From Spectribacter hydrogenoxidans (GTDB lineage Bacteria > Pseudomonadota > Gammaproteobacteria > Nevskiales > Salinisphaeraceae): a stretch of 64,000 nt of DNA. Position 1 is the first letter of the stretch, and each line of letters begins with the position of its first letter. The stretch is taken from assembly GCF_031846275.1 (NCBI RefSeq), contig NZ_JAVRIB010000005.1:62001-126000 (forward strand). Reading direction: 5' to 3'. The position numbers were made by a program, and so were the translations under genes. Under the pieces are notes generated by a model that worked only from the letters and a program-made list of their open reading frames with translations, made no database searches and was not told the origin of the DNA. This document shows positions 40,715 through 49,639 of the stretch, piece after piece.

Positions 40715-42196
40715 CTAGCCCTGGGTGCCGCCGACGGTGAGCCCGTCCACCCGCAGGGTGGGCTGACCGACCCCGACGGGCACGCTCTGGCCGTTCTTGC
40801 CGCAGACGCCGATGCCGGTATCCAGGGCCAGGTCGTTGCCGACCATCGAGACCTTCTCGAGCACGTCGGGGCCATTGCCGATCAGCGTGACGCCCTTGAT
40901 CGGAGCGCCCAGCCGGCCGCCTTCGATGCGGTAGGCCTCGGACGCGGAAAACACGAAGTTGCCCGAGGTGATGTCCACCGAGCCGCCGTCGAAATTGGCC
41001 GCGAAGATACCCTCGTCGACCGAGCCGAGAATGGCGGCGGGATCGTCGTTACCCGGCAGCATGTAGGTGTTGGTCATGCGCGGCATGGGCAGATGGGCGA
41101 AGGATTCGCGGCGGCCGTTGCCGGTGGGCGCCACACCCATCAGGCCGGCGTTGTGCTTGTCCTGCATGTAGCCGACCAGCACGCCGTCCCGGATCAGGGT
41201 ATTGAAACCACCCGGCACGCCTTCGTCATCCATGCTCAGGGAACCGCGGCGGCCGGCGATGGTGCCGTCGTCCACGATGGTGCACAGCTCGGAGGCGACC
41301 TTCTCGCCCACGCGGCCGCTGTAGGTGGAACTGCCCTTGCGGTTGAAATCGCCTTCCAGCCCGTGGCCGACCGCCTCGTGCAGCAGCACGCCGGGCCAGC
41401 CCGGCCCCAGCACCACGCTCATGGTGCCGGCCGGCGCATCCTCGGCCGACAGCCGCACCAGCGCACGGCGCACGGCCTCCAGGGCGTAGCCCTCGACCCG
41501 CGCGCGGCCGTCCTCGTCGTCGGCGACGAAGAAATCGTAGCCGCAGCGGCCGCCGCCCCCGGCGCTGGCCCGTTCGCGCCGGCCGGCCGCGGCCACCTGC
41601 ACGGTGACCGTCAGACGCACCAGCGGACGCACATCCCCGGCCAGCGTGCCGTCGGAGGCCGCCACCATCACGACGTCCTGCACCCCGGCCAGACTGACCT
41701 GCACCTGGGTCACCCGGTCATCGGCATTGCGGGCCGCGGCGTCGGCGCGATGCAGCAGCGCCACCTTGGCCCCCTCGTCCCAGCCGTCGGCGGGATCGAG
41801 GGCCGCGTAGAGCGACGGCGCGGACGTCGACTGCCAGGCCGCCACCCGGCCGGTGCTGCCGGCCTGCACGATGGCCGAAGCGGCGTCGCCGGCCCGGGTG
41901 AGTGCGGGCAGGGTCAGGTCCTCGGAATAGGCGAAACCGGTCTTCTCGCCGCTGATGGCACGGGCGCCCACGCCCTGCTCCACGCCGGCGCTGGCGGTGC
42001 GCACGATACCGTCCTCCAGCGCCCAGCCCTCGCGGCGGCGACGCTGGAAGTAGAGGTCAGCGGCGTCCACGTTCGGCCGCATCAGCGAGCCCAGCACCCG
42101 GGCGATCTGGCTCGATTCCAGCGCGGTCGGGCCCAGCAGGGCATCCTGCGCCTGGGCGAGGGTATCGGTGGTGGTTGCCTGCGTCGCTGCTGCCAT
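40715..42196 (-). CDS. tldD: Metalloprotease TldD
   Basis: The protein has 493 aa. TldD is the catalytic partner of PmbA/TldE in a heterodimeric zinc protease that trims modified peptides and degrades labile proteins. The zinc motif HEAVGHGLEGD is visible in the centre, with downstream GNGRRESFAHLPMPRMTNTYM and GVGQPTLRVDGLTVGG at the C-terminus. Its partner pmbA is not in the window. It is usually near rng-yhdP-nitrilase in related genomes, but here it lies between rsfS (23 nt upstream) and rsmD. Confidence 0.95.
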   Translation of the reverse strand: MAAATQATTTDTLAQAQDALLGPTALESSQIARVLGSLMRPNVDAADLYFQRRRREGWALEDGIVRTASAGVEQGVGARAISGEKTGFAYSEDLTLPALTRAGDAASAIVQAGSTGRVAAWQSTSAPSLYAALDPADGWDEGAKVALLHRADAAARNADDRVTQVQVSLAGVQDVVMVAASDGTLAGDVRPLVRLTVTVQVAAAGRRERASAGGGGRCGYDFFVADDEDGRARVEGYALEAVRRALVRLSAEDAPAGTMSVVLGPGWPGVLLHEAVGHGLEGDFNRKGSSTYSGRVGEKVASELCTIVDDGTIAGRRGSLSMDDEGVPGGFNTLIRDGVLVGYMQDKHNAGLMGVAPTGNGRRESFAHLPMPRMTNTYMLPGNDDPAAILGSVDEGIFAANFDGGSVDITSGNFVFSASEAYRIEGGRLGAPIKGVTLIGNGPDVLEKVSMVGNDLALDTGIGVCGKNGQSVPVGVGQPTLRVDGLTVGGTQG

Positions 42197-42219
42197 GTCT
42201 GCCTCGTGATCGAAACCGA

Positions 42220-42564
42220 TCAGCCCTGTTCGGTGGCGGATTCGCCGCCCATGTCCCAGAGCTTTTCCAGCTGATAATAGGCCCGCGTGGTGGGCTGCAT
42301 GATGTGTACGATCACCCCGTTGAGATCGATCAGCACCCATTCGGACTGGGCCAGACCCTCCACCCCGGGTGTCAGCCCGGCCTGCTTGGCGTGCTGGACC
42401 ACGGTCTCGCCCAGTCGCTTGACGTGGCGCCCGGAGCGGCCGGTGCACACGATCATGTGGTCGGCGATGGTGGTCAGTTCGCGGACGTCGAGCACCTGGA
42501 CGTGTTCAGCCTTGAGTTCCTCAAGGGCATCGAGCGCCAGAGTCCGCAGTTGGTCATCGTTCAT
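42220..42564 (-). CDS. rsfS: Ribosome silencing factor RsfS
   Basis: RsfS binds ribosomal protein L14 and blocks subunit joining when nutrients are scarce. The protein has 114 aa: LDALEELKAEHVQVLDVREL, DHMIVCTGRSGRHVK and a C-terminal SEWVLIDLNGVIVHIM...YYQLEKLW block, all typical. ATGA overlap with nadD (42561-42564). The usual downstream partner rlmH is not next to it but at 54040. Confidence 0.95.
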   Translation of the reverse strand: MNDDQLRTLALDALEELKAEHVQVLDVRELTTIADHMIVCTGRSGRHVKRLGETVVQHAKQAGLTPGVEGLAQSEWVLIDLNGVIVHIMQPTTRAYYQLEKLWDMGGESATEQG

Positions 42565-43223
42565 GCGCAATCCGCAGGTTGTTGCCGGTAGACGCCGGCG
42601 TCGAGGATGTCGGCCAGAACCACGTCCGGCAACAGGAATCGGGGCGATCGGCCCGCCGCCAGCAGCGACCGGATACGGCTGGCCGATATCGCCAGCGGCG
42701 GCGGTTCGCAGCGCACGATGGCGCCCGCCAGTGACTGCCCCAGCGCCGCGGCATCCGGCTGCAGGCGCTCGTCGAGTACCGACCGGGCCGCGGCCGGCAG
42801 GGCCTCGTCGGTGCCGGGCCGGGCCACCAGCAGGATGTGGGCATAATCGAACAAACGCTGCCATTCGTGCCAGTCCGGCAGGCCGGCGAACACGTCCATG
42901 CCCATGACCAGACACAGGGGCGTGTCGGGCAGTTCCGCGCGCAGGCCGACCAGCGTGTCAACAGAGTAGGAGGGCCCGTCACGCAGCAGCTCGCGGTCGT
43001 CCAGGCGCAGCCCCGGCTGTTCGGCAATGGCCACCCGAAGCCATTTGGCGCGCTGGCCGGGCGAGGCCGCCGGCTCGCCCCGATGCGGGGGTCGCGCCGA
43101 GGGGACCAGCCGCATTTCGGCCAGCCCCAGCTGGTCCACCAGCTCGATGGCCAACCGTAGATGGCCGTTGTGCACCGGATCGAACGTACCCCCGAGGATG
43201 CCGACCGGGCGAGTCAGCGACAT
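42561..43223 (-). CDS. nadD: Nicotinate-nucleotide adenylyltransferase
   Basis: NadD converts nicotinate mononucleotide to deamido-NAD in NAD synthesis. The protein has 220 aa with GGTFDPVHNGH (11-21), LVPSARPPHR, a GPSYSVDTL segment and SASRIRSLLAAGRS near the C-terminus. It overlaps rsfS by 4 nt and lies 30 nt after proA, the same order seen in Pseudomonas. Confidence 0.96.
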   Translation of the reverse strand: MSLTRPVGILGGTFDPVHNGHLRLAIELVDQLGLAEMRLVPSARPPHRGEPAASPGQRAKWLRVAIAEQPGLRLDDRELLRDGPSYSVDTLVGLRAELPDTPLCLVMGMDVFAGLPDWHEWQRLFDYAHILLVARPGTDEALPAAARSVLDERLQPDAAALGQSLAGAIVRCEPPPLAISASRIRSLLAAGRSPRFLLPDVVLADILDAGVYRQQPADCA

Positions 43224-43253
43224 CAGGAGCGGACGTCCCGCATCGGCCGGGTA

Positions 43254-44540
43254 TCAACGGACATGGCCGTCCCCGAACACCACGTACTTCAGCGTGGTAA
43301 GGCCTTCCAGCCCCACCGGCCCGCGCGCGTGCAGCTTGTCGGTGGAAATGCCGATCTCCGCGCCCAGGCCGTATTCGAAGCCGTCGGCGAAGCGGGTGGA
43401 GGCGTTGACCATCACCGAGGAGGAATCCACTTCTCGCATGAAACGGCGCGCATTGGCCATGTTCTCGGTGACGATGGCGTCGGTGTGATGCGAGCCGTAG
43501 GCGTCGATGTGCGCCATGGCCGCATCCACCCCGGCCACCACCCGCACGGCCAGCACCGGACCGAGATATTCCTCGCCCCAGTCTGCATCGCTGGCGGGGA
43601 CGGCATCGTTCAGCAGCCCGCGGGTGATGTCACAGCCACGGATTTCCACCCCGGCCTGGGCCAGGATTTCGCCGATGCGCGGCAGCACGCGATCGGCCAC
43701 GGCCTCGGATACCAGCAGCGTTTCCATGGTGTTGCAGGTGCCGTAGCGCTGGGTCTTGGCATTCACCGCAATGGCCACCGCCTTGTCGATGTCCGCGTCG
43801 TCGTCGATGTAAACGTGGCAGACGCCGTCCAGATGCTTGATTACCGGCACCCGGGCATTCTCGGCCACGAACGCCACCAGCGACTTGCCGCCCCGCGGCA
43901 CCACCACGTCAACGTATTCCTCCATGCGCAGCAGTTCACCCACCGCGGCCCGGTCGGTGGTGGCCACCACCTGGACCGCTGCGGCCGGCAGGCCGGCATC
44001 GGCCAGCGCACGCTCGATGCAGGCGGCGATGGCCAGATTGGATTCACGCGCTTCCGAACCGCCGCGCAGGATCGCCGCATTGCCCGATTTCAGACACAGG
44101 GCAGCGGCGTCGGCGGTGACGTTGGGCCGCGACTCGTAGATGATGCCGATCACTCCCAGCGGCACGCGCATGCGTCCGACCTGGATGCCGGATGGGCGGT
44201 AGGCGAGGTCGCTGATCGCACCGACCGGGTCGGGCAGCGCAGCGATCTGGCGCACGCCCTCGGCCATCGCCGCGATGCGGGCGGGCGTGAGTTCCAGCCG
44301 CTCCATCAGGGCATCGTCCAGCCGCCCCTTCCCGGCCTTCAGGTCCCGGGCATTGGCAGCCAGCAGATCGGCCTGGGCGGCCTCGATCGCATCGGCAATG
44401 GCGAACAGGGCGCCATTCTTGCTGCCCGGATCGGCGGCGGCCATGGTCCGGGCGGCCTCGCGGGCCTGCCGGCCCATCGCCTGCATGGTTTCGGCCACGC
44501 CGTTGGCGGCGTCGGCGGTCGCAGTCTGAGTTGCGCTCAT
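43254..44540 (-). CDS. proA: Gamma-glutamyl phosphate reductase
   Basis: ProA catalyses the second step of proline synthesis, NADPH reduction of glutamyl-5-phosphate. The protein has 428 aa, full length. VPLGVIGIIYESRPNVT, LKSGNAAILRGGSEA, VPRGGKSLV and the catalytic Cys in YGTCNTMETLL are present. It overlaps holA by 4 nt. The partner kinase gene proB is not in the window. Confidence 0.97.
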   Translation of the reverse strand: MSATQTATADAANGVAETMQAMGRQAREAARTMAAADPGSKNGALFAIADAIEAAQADLLAANARDLKAGKGRLDDALMERLELTPARIAAMAEGVRQIAALPDPVGAISDLAYRPSGIQVGRMRVPLGVIGIIYESRPNVTADAAALCLKSGNAAILRGGSEARESNLAIAACIERALADAGLPAAAVQVVATTDRAAVGELLRMEEYVDVVVPRGGKSLVAFVAENARVPVIKHLDGVCHVYIDDDADIDKAVAIAVNAKTQRYGTCNTMETLLVSEAVADRVLPRIGEILAQAGVEIRGCDITRGLLNDAVPASDADWGEEYLGPVLAVRVVAGVDAAMAHIDAYGSHHTDAIVTENMANARRFMREVDSSSVMVNASTRFADGFEYGLGAEIGISTDKLHARGPVGLEGLTTLKYVVFGDGHVR

Positions 44541-45592
44541 GGCGCTCCGTTTGTCCTCGATTCAGGGGCCGAGACAGCCATGGGCCGGCCGGCCAGTCCC
44601 AGTGCCAATGTTAACAGTTCCTCCCACGGCCGCCCCCGGGCCGCACCCTTGCACACGCGGTCGACATGGGCGGCCCGGCGCAGCAACGCCAGCAGCTCGC
44701 GCGGGCGGCGCTGGCGGGCGGCCGCGCCGATCTGCTGGCGGCGGGCCGGCGGCATGCGCACGCGGCGATCGTTGACCACCCGATCGACCCCGCCATGGCG
44801 GGCGGCGAGGCTTGCGGTGAACAGCAGGCGCAGGTCCTGCACCAGGGCCCACAATACCGGCACCGGGTCGATGCCGGCCTCGCGCAGCCGGTCCAGGCTG
44901 CGGACCACCCCGGCGGTGTCGGCATCCAGCGCCTTGGTGGACAGATCGAACACGTCGAAGCGGGCGGAATCGCCGGTGGCCGCGCGCATGCCGTCGGCAT
45001 CCACCCGGCCTTCCGGAAACAGCAGGGTCAGGCGCTCGATCTCCTGGGCCGCGGCCAGCAGGTTGCCCTCGGTGCGCGCCACCAGCACCGCAAGCGCCTC
45101 CTCGTCCAGGGTCAGACCGCGGGCGGTGGCCCGCCGTTCGATCCACTGCGGCAGGCGAGCCACCGGAAACGGCCAGGCGTAGATCACGTGACCGCTGCCC
45201 TGGATTGCCTTGACCCAGGCGGAGCGGCGCTGATCCGCGTCCAGGCGCCCGGCGTGTACCAGCAGCATGCAGTCCGCCGGCGCCCGGGCGGCGAAGTCCT
45301 TGATCGCGGCGCTGCCGGGCTGGCCGGGGCCTTTCGATGACAGCCGCAGTTCGATCAACTGGCGGCTGGAAAACAGGGACGGCTCGCTCACCGCCGCGGT
45401 CAGTTCCGACCAGTCGAAGCCGGGTTCGGCGTGCAGCACCCGGCGCTCGTCGAACCCCTGGGCGACGGCGGCGGCACGGATGGCGGACGTGGCTTCATCC
45501 AGCAGCAGCGGCTCATCGCCGGCCAGCAGGTAGATCGGCGCCAGCGCGCCCCGGGCCAGGTGATCGGAAACCTGTTCCGGCTTGATATCCAC
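44537..45592 (-). CDS. holA: DNA polymerase III subunit delta
   Basis: HolA is the delta subunit of the clamp loader. The protein has 351 aa: APIYLLAGDEPLLLDEA at the N-terminus, the beta-clamp contact region SLFSSRQLIELRL, RTEGNLLAAAQEIERLTLL, and the C-terminal collar helices. It lies 6 nt after speD and overlaps proA by 4 nt. In many relatives lptE lies immediately upstream; here speD takes that place. Confidence 0.94.
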   Translation of the reverse strand: MDIKPEQVSDHLARGALAPIYLLAGDEPLLLDEATSAIRAAAVAQGFDERRVLHAEPGFDWSELTAAVSEPSLFSSRQLIELRLSSKGPGQPGSAAIKDFAARAPADCMLLVHAGRLDADQRRSAWVKAIQGSGHVIYAWPFPVARLPQWIERRATARGLTLDEEALAVLVARTEGNLLAAAQEIERLTLLFPEGRVDADGMRAATGDSARFDVFDLSTKALDADTAGVVRSLDRLREAGIDPVPVLWALVQDLRLLFTASLAARHGGVDRVVNDRRVRMPPARRQQIGAAARQRRPRELLALLRRAAHVDRVCKGAARGRPWEELLTLALGLAGRPMAVSAPESRTNGAP

Positions 45593-45598
45593 TGCCGG

Positions 45599-46375
45599 TC
45601 AGCCGTCGCCGTCCACGACGATGTTGCGGCCGTAAAAGATTTCGTTGACCTCGTGCTCGATGCGCTCGCGGATGCCGTCGGCCTCCTCGGTGCTCAGGTC
45701 ATTGGGACTGTCGCCGAACAGGTAGTCATCGATATCGAAGTCCAGCAGCCGCATCTTGGTGTGAAAGATACGCTCGGCCGGCACGTTCACGTCGACCATC
45801 TGGTAGCGGTTCTTGATGTCGTCGGCAATGTAATCCTGGATCGAGTGGATCTGGTGGTCGATGAAGTGCTTGGCGCCCTCCACGTCACGGGTGAACCCGC
45901 GCACCCGGTAATCCAGCGCCACCACATCGGACTCGAAACTGTTGATCAGAAGATTCAGCGCCTTGAGCGGCGAAATCAGCCCGCAGGTGGACACATCGAT
46001 ATCCGCCCGGAAGGTGGAAATGCCGTGGTCCGGATGAAACTCCGGATAGGTGTGGACGGTGATGTGACTCTTGTCCAGATGCCCCACCACGGATTCGGGT
46101 AACGGCCCGTCGTAGGCGGTTTCCTCGGCGATCAGGATGGTCACCGACGCGCCTTCGGGCTCGTAGTCCTGGCGGGCGATATTGAGCACGTTGGCCCCGA
46201 TCATGTCGGTGACCTCGGTGAGAATCTGCGTCAGCCGCTCGGCGTTGAACACCTCGTCCAGATAGGCCACGTAGGCCTTCTTCTGCTCACCGGTCCGGGC
46301 GTAGCAGATGTCGTAGATGTTGAACGACAGCGACTTGGTGAGGTTGTTGAAACCGTGGAGTCTCAGCTTGTCCAT
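45599..46375 (-). CDS. speD: S-adenosylmethionine decarboxylase proenzyme (E. coli type)
   Basis: SpeD supplies the aminopropyl donor for spermidine. The protein has 258 aa. Self-processing occurs at Lys102-Ser103 in DKSHITVHTYPE, where Ser becomes the pyruvoyl group. MDKLRLHGFNNLTKSLSFNIYDICYA and the FDIDDYLFGD C-terminal block are diagnostic for this class. First gene of the tight run leading to ggt. speE is not adjacent. Confidence 0.96.
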   Translation of the reverse strand: MDKLRLHGFNNLTKSLSFNIYDICYARTGEQKKAYVAYLDEVFNAERLTQILTEVTDMIGANVLNIARQDYEPEGASVTILIAEETAYDGPLPESVVGHLDKSHITVHTYPEFHPDHGISTFRADIDVSTCGLISPLKALNLLINSFESDVVALDYRVRGFTRDVEGAKHFIDHQIHSIQDYIADDIKNRYQMVDVNVPAERIFHTKMRLLDFDIDDYLFGDSPNDLSTEEADGIRERIEHEVNEIFYGRNIVVDGDG

Positions 46376-46429
46376 GGCACCTCCAGCGGTTGTCCGGGCT
46401 GTGACGAAAGGGCGCGAATTATGCCCGCG

Positions 46430-46852
46430 TCAGCCGCTCGCGGAAACAATCTCGTAATCGTGGGTGATGGTCACGCTGTTCTGCAGCATGATCGAGGCGG
46501 AACAGTACTTCTCCGCCGACAGTTGCACGGCCCGCGCCACCTGGCGATCCGACAGACCGTCACCGGTGACGACGAACCTGAGGTGAATCGCCGTGAACAC
46601 CTTGGGGTCGGTGTCGGCGCGGGTGCCGTCCACCTCGATATCGCAGCCGGTTACCGGCTGGCGCGCCTTCTTCAGGATGTGCATCACGTCCATGGCGCTG
46701 CAGGAACCCACGCCCAGCAGCATCAGCTCCATCGGCCGGAAGCCGACATTCTCGCCCCCCAGATCGGGTGGCCCGTCGATGTCGATGTGATGGCCGCTGT
46801 CGGCGCTACCGGTGAAGTGCAGGTTATCCTGCCAGTTGATAGTGGCTTTCAT
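46430..46852 (-). CDS. OsmC family protein
   Basis: The protein has 140 aa. The two redox Cys occur in GVGSCSAMD and SAEKYCSASIML, as in the YhfA-like branch of OsmC/Ohr proteins. FRPMELMLLG is another family mark. In Pseudomonas this gene sits between vfr and speD; here speD follows after 54 nt, but vfr is missing and trpC is directly upstream. Peroxide reduction is possible for the family but is untested for this branch. Confidence 0.9.
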   Translation of the reverse strand: MKATINWQDNLHFTGSADSGHHIDIDGPPDLGGENVGFRPMELMLLGVGSCSAMDVMHILKKARQPVTGCDIEVDGTRADTDPKVFTAIHLRFVVTGDGLSDRQVARAVQLSAEKYCSASIMLQNSVTITHDYEIVSASG

Positions 46853-46888
46853 GATCTCGGTGCTTCGTGATGAGTCATTTCGGCGACG

Positions 46889-47671
46889 TCAAGCCAGCAA
46901 ACCGGCCAGCGCATGCCCGGGATCCGGCTGGCGCATCAGGGATTCCCCGATCAGCACGGCGCGAATGTCCGCACCGCGCAGGCGGGCCAGATCGTCCCGG
47001 GTGTGGATGCCGCTTTCGCTGATCAGCAGACGATCGGCCGGGACCGTGTCGCGCAGGGCGATGCTCACATCCAGGCTGGTGTGGAACGTGCGCAGATCGC
47101 GATTGTTGATGCCCAGCAGGCAACGCTCGTCAAGCGTCAGGGCGCGGGCCAGTTCCTCGCCATCATGGGCCTCGACCAGCACGTCCATGCCCAGATCCAG
47201 GGCCTGCACGGACAATGCGCGCAGGTCCGCGTCATCGAGCGCCGCCACGATCAGCAGCACGGCATCGGCGCCCATCACCCGGGCCTCCAGCACCTGCCGC
47301 GAGTCGATCACGAAATCCTTGCGCAGCACCGGCAGATCGCAGGCCGCGCGGGCGGCGGCAAGATATTCCGGCGCGCCCTGGAAATACTCCCGGTCGGTCA
47401 GCACCGACAGGCAGGCGGCGCCGCCATCCGCGTAGCAGCCGGCCAGCCAGGCCGGGTCGAAATCCTCGCGGATCACGCCCTTGCTGGGCGATGCCTTCTT
47501 GATCTCCGCGATCACCGCCATGCCCCGCGCATCCGCGGCCTGATGCAGCTGCCGGGCAAAACCGCGCGGGGCCGGCGCGGCCGCGGCCTGCTCGGCCAGC
47601 ACGTCGGCCGCCGGCAGCGCGGCGATCTCGGCCCGCTTGGTGGCCAGAATGCGGGTCAGCACGTCGCTCAT
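46889..47671 (-). CDS. trpC: Indole-3-glycerol phosphate synthase
   Basis: TrpC closes the indole ring in tryptophan synthesis. The TIM-barrel enzyme has 260 aa: AEIKKASPSKGVI, VLTDREYFQG, LPVLRKDFVID, EAHDGEELARAL, LLGINNRDLRTF and ISESGIHTRDD. The start overlaps the trpD stop by 4 nt. It is not fused to trpF. Confidence 0.97.
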   Translation of the reverse strand: MSDVLTRILATKRAEIAALPAADVLAEQAAAAPAPRGFARQLHQAADARGMAVIAEIKKASPSKGVIREDFDPAWLAGCYADGGAACLSVLTDREYFQGAPEYLAAARAACDLPVLRKDFVIDSRQVLEARVMGADAVLLIVAALDDADLRALSVQALDLGMDVLVEAHDGEELARALTLDERCLLGINNRDLRTFHTSLDVSIALRDTVPADRLLISESGIHTRDDLARLRGADIRAVLIGESLMRQPDPGHALAGLLA

Positions 47672-48699
47672 GGCGTCATGCCCGCCGTTAGCTCGGCCAG
47701 GGCGGCGAGTTTGCCGGCCGCCGCGCCGCTGTCCACCGCGTCACCGGCGCGGGTGACACCCTCGGCAATGTCGCGGGCGTGACCGGAGACGTAAAGGGCC
47801 GCCCCGGCATTGAGACAGATCATGTCGCGCGCCACCCCCGGCTCGCCGTCCAGCACCCGGCGGATCAGTGCCAGGCTCTGCCGGGCATCCTCCACTCGCA
47901 GGGCATCCAGCGATCCCCGCTCCAGGCCGACGTCCTCGGGGGCCAGAAGATAGCTTTCCACCCGGCCGTCGCGCAGTTCGGCCACCCGGGTCGGGGCGTT
48001 GATCGACAACTCGTCCAGACCGTCCTCGCCGTGCACCACCAGCACGTGGCGGCTGCCCAGGCGACCCAACACCTCGGCAATCGGCGTGGTGAGATGGCCG
48101 TTGAACACGCCCACCACCTGATTGCGAGCCCCGGCGGGATTGGTCAACGGGCCCAGCATGTTGAAGATGGTGCGCACCCCCAGCTCACGGCGCGGACCGA
48201 TGGCGTGCTTCATGGCGCCATGGAAGCCGGGCGCGAACATGAAGCCCACACCCAGCTCGTGCACACAACGGGCAACCTGCTCGGGGCTGGTGTTCAGATT
48301 CACCCCGGCCGCTTCCAGCACATCCGCGCTGCCACTCTTGCCCGAGACCGAGCGGTTGCCGTGCTTGGCCACGCGACCGCCGGCGGCCGCCACCACCAGC
48401 GCCGCCGCGGTGGAGACGTTGAACAGCCCGGCCGCGTCGCCGCCGGTGCCGCAGGTATCCACCAGCTCCTCGGTATAGGCCGCGTCCACCGGCACCGCGG
48501 TGGCCAGCTCGCGCATGACTTCGGCAGCGGCGGTGATCTCGGCCACCGTCTCGCCCTTCATGCGCAGGGCCACCAGGAAGCCGCCGATCTGCGCCGGGGT
48601 GGCTTCGCCGGTCATGATCGTACGCATGGCCTTCACCATGGCGTCTCGATCAAGGTCCCGCCCGGCGACGAGATGGTTCATCAGTTGCGCGTCGATCAT
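47668..48699 (-). CDS. trpD: Anthranilate phosphoribosyltransferase
   Basis: TrpD transfers phosphoribose to anthranilate. The protein has 343 aa with the PRPP-binding DTCGTGGDAAGLFNVST, KHGNRSVSGKSGSADVLE, FMFAPGFHGAMK and RTIFNMLGPLTNPA. It overlaps trpC by 4 nt. The upstream spacing to trpG is 229 bp and holds a repeat-derived element, unlike the tight spacing expected. Confidence 0.97.
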   Translation of the reverse strand: MIDAQLMNHLVAGRDLDRDAMVKAMRTIMTGEATPAQIGGFLVALRMKGETVAEITAAAEVMRELATAVPVDAAYTEELVDTCGTGGDAAGLFNVSTAAALVVAAAGGRVAKHGNRSVSGKSGSADVLEAAGVNLNTSPEQVARCVHELGVGFMFAPGFHGAMKHAIGPRRELGVRTIFNMLGPLTNPAGARNQVVGVFNGHLTTPIAEVLGRLGSRHVLVVHGEDGLDELSINAPTRVAELRDGRVESYLLAPEDVGLERGSLDALRVEDARQSLALIRRVLDGEPGVARDMICLNAGAALYVSGHARDIAEGVTRAGDAVDSGAAAGKLAALAELTAGMTP

Positions 48700-48735
48700 G
48701 GCTTGGCGTTGTTTGAAAATTCGAGGAAGAGAAAT

Positions 48736-48893
48736 CGCAGATTACGCAGATTGGCGCAGATTTTTAACGGGCTACTCAACTTGAGTGGCCTTGCGCTCAC
48801 AGCTTTGCCGCCACCTGTTCGATACTCGTCGCGTAATCCGCCGGAATGCACTATTCACCCCTCGTCCCATCTGCGAAATCTGCGTAATCTGCG
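48736..48893. repeat. MITE-like element with ~26-bp inverted ends between trpG and trpD
   Basis: The left end 48736-48761 (CGCAGATTACGCAGATT...) and the right end 48869-48893 are inverted copies differing only by a GG/T change, enclosing ~107 bp without a gene. Each end also has internal CGCAGATT direct repeats. A related word (ATCTGCACTAATCTGCGG) occurs at 51019-51036 next to trpE. Confidence 0.65.
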
Positions 48894-48928
48894 GTTACAA
48901 AATAAATCTGATCCGCCGATTGGATCGT

Positions 48929-49531
48929 TCAGGCCGCCGGCACCGGCGTCGCCGTGCGGTCTAGGAAGGTCCGCAGCATGGCATGGCCGTGCTCGGACAG
49001 GATGGATTCGGGATGGAACTGCACCCCCTCGGCGCCCGTGGGCCGGTGGATCAGCCCCATGATCTCGTCAACCTCGCCGGCTTCGGTCTCGGTCCAGGCC
49101 GTTACCGCGAAATCCGCCGGCAGGGTGTCGCGGGCCACCACCAGCGAGTGGTAGCGGGTAGCGGTCAGCGGATTGGCCAGACCGGCGAACACGCCTTCCC
49201 CCGTGTGATGGATCACCGAGGTCTTGCCGTGCATCACGTCGTGGGCCCGAACCACCTCGCCGCCGAAGGCTTGGCCGATGGCCTGATGCCCGAGACAGAC
49301 CCCCAGCATCGGCACCCGCCCTGCCAGTTCCCGGGCCACTTCGAGCGATACCCCGGCCTCGTTCGGGGTGCAGGGGCCGGGCGAAATCACGATGCCCGCC
49401 GGCTGCATGGCGCGGATCGCCGCCAGGTCGCCGGCGTCGTTGCGCAGCACCTCGACATCCGCCTCCAGCTCGCCCAGATACTGGACCAGGTTGTAGGTGA
49501 AGCTGTCGTAGTTGTCGATAACAAGGATCAT
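48929..49531 (-). CDS. trpG: Anthranilate synthase component II (glutamine amidotransferase)
   Basis: TrpG supplies ammonia to TrpE and may also serve PabB. The class I amidotransferase has 200 aa: VIDNYDSFTYNLVQYLG, ISPGPCTPNEAG, nucleophile Cys in GVCLGHQ, and C-terminal His/Glu in VQFHPESIL. It is separated from trpE by ~1.5 kb of AT-rich inserted DNA and from trpD by a MITE-like element. Confidence 0.95.
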   Translation of the reverse strand: MILVIDNYDSFTYNLVQYLGELEADVEVLRNDAGDLAAIRAMQPAGIVISPGPCTPNEAGVSLEVARELAGRVPMLGVCLGHQAIGQAFGGEVVRAHDVMHGKTSVIHHTGEGVFAGLANPLTATRYHSLVVARDTLPADFAVTAWTETEAGEVDEIMGLIHRPTGAEGVQFHPESILSEHGHAMLRTFLDRTATPVPAA

Positions 49532-49639
49532 GGTGGCGTCACTCGATATTTCGCTCTATGTCGCCAAAGCTCAATTATTCACCCAAGCGCGGCAACGCAT
49601 AGAGATGCTAACCGCGAAACTTTAAAGCGAAAATGCATG

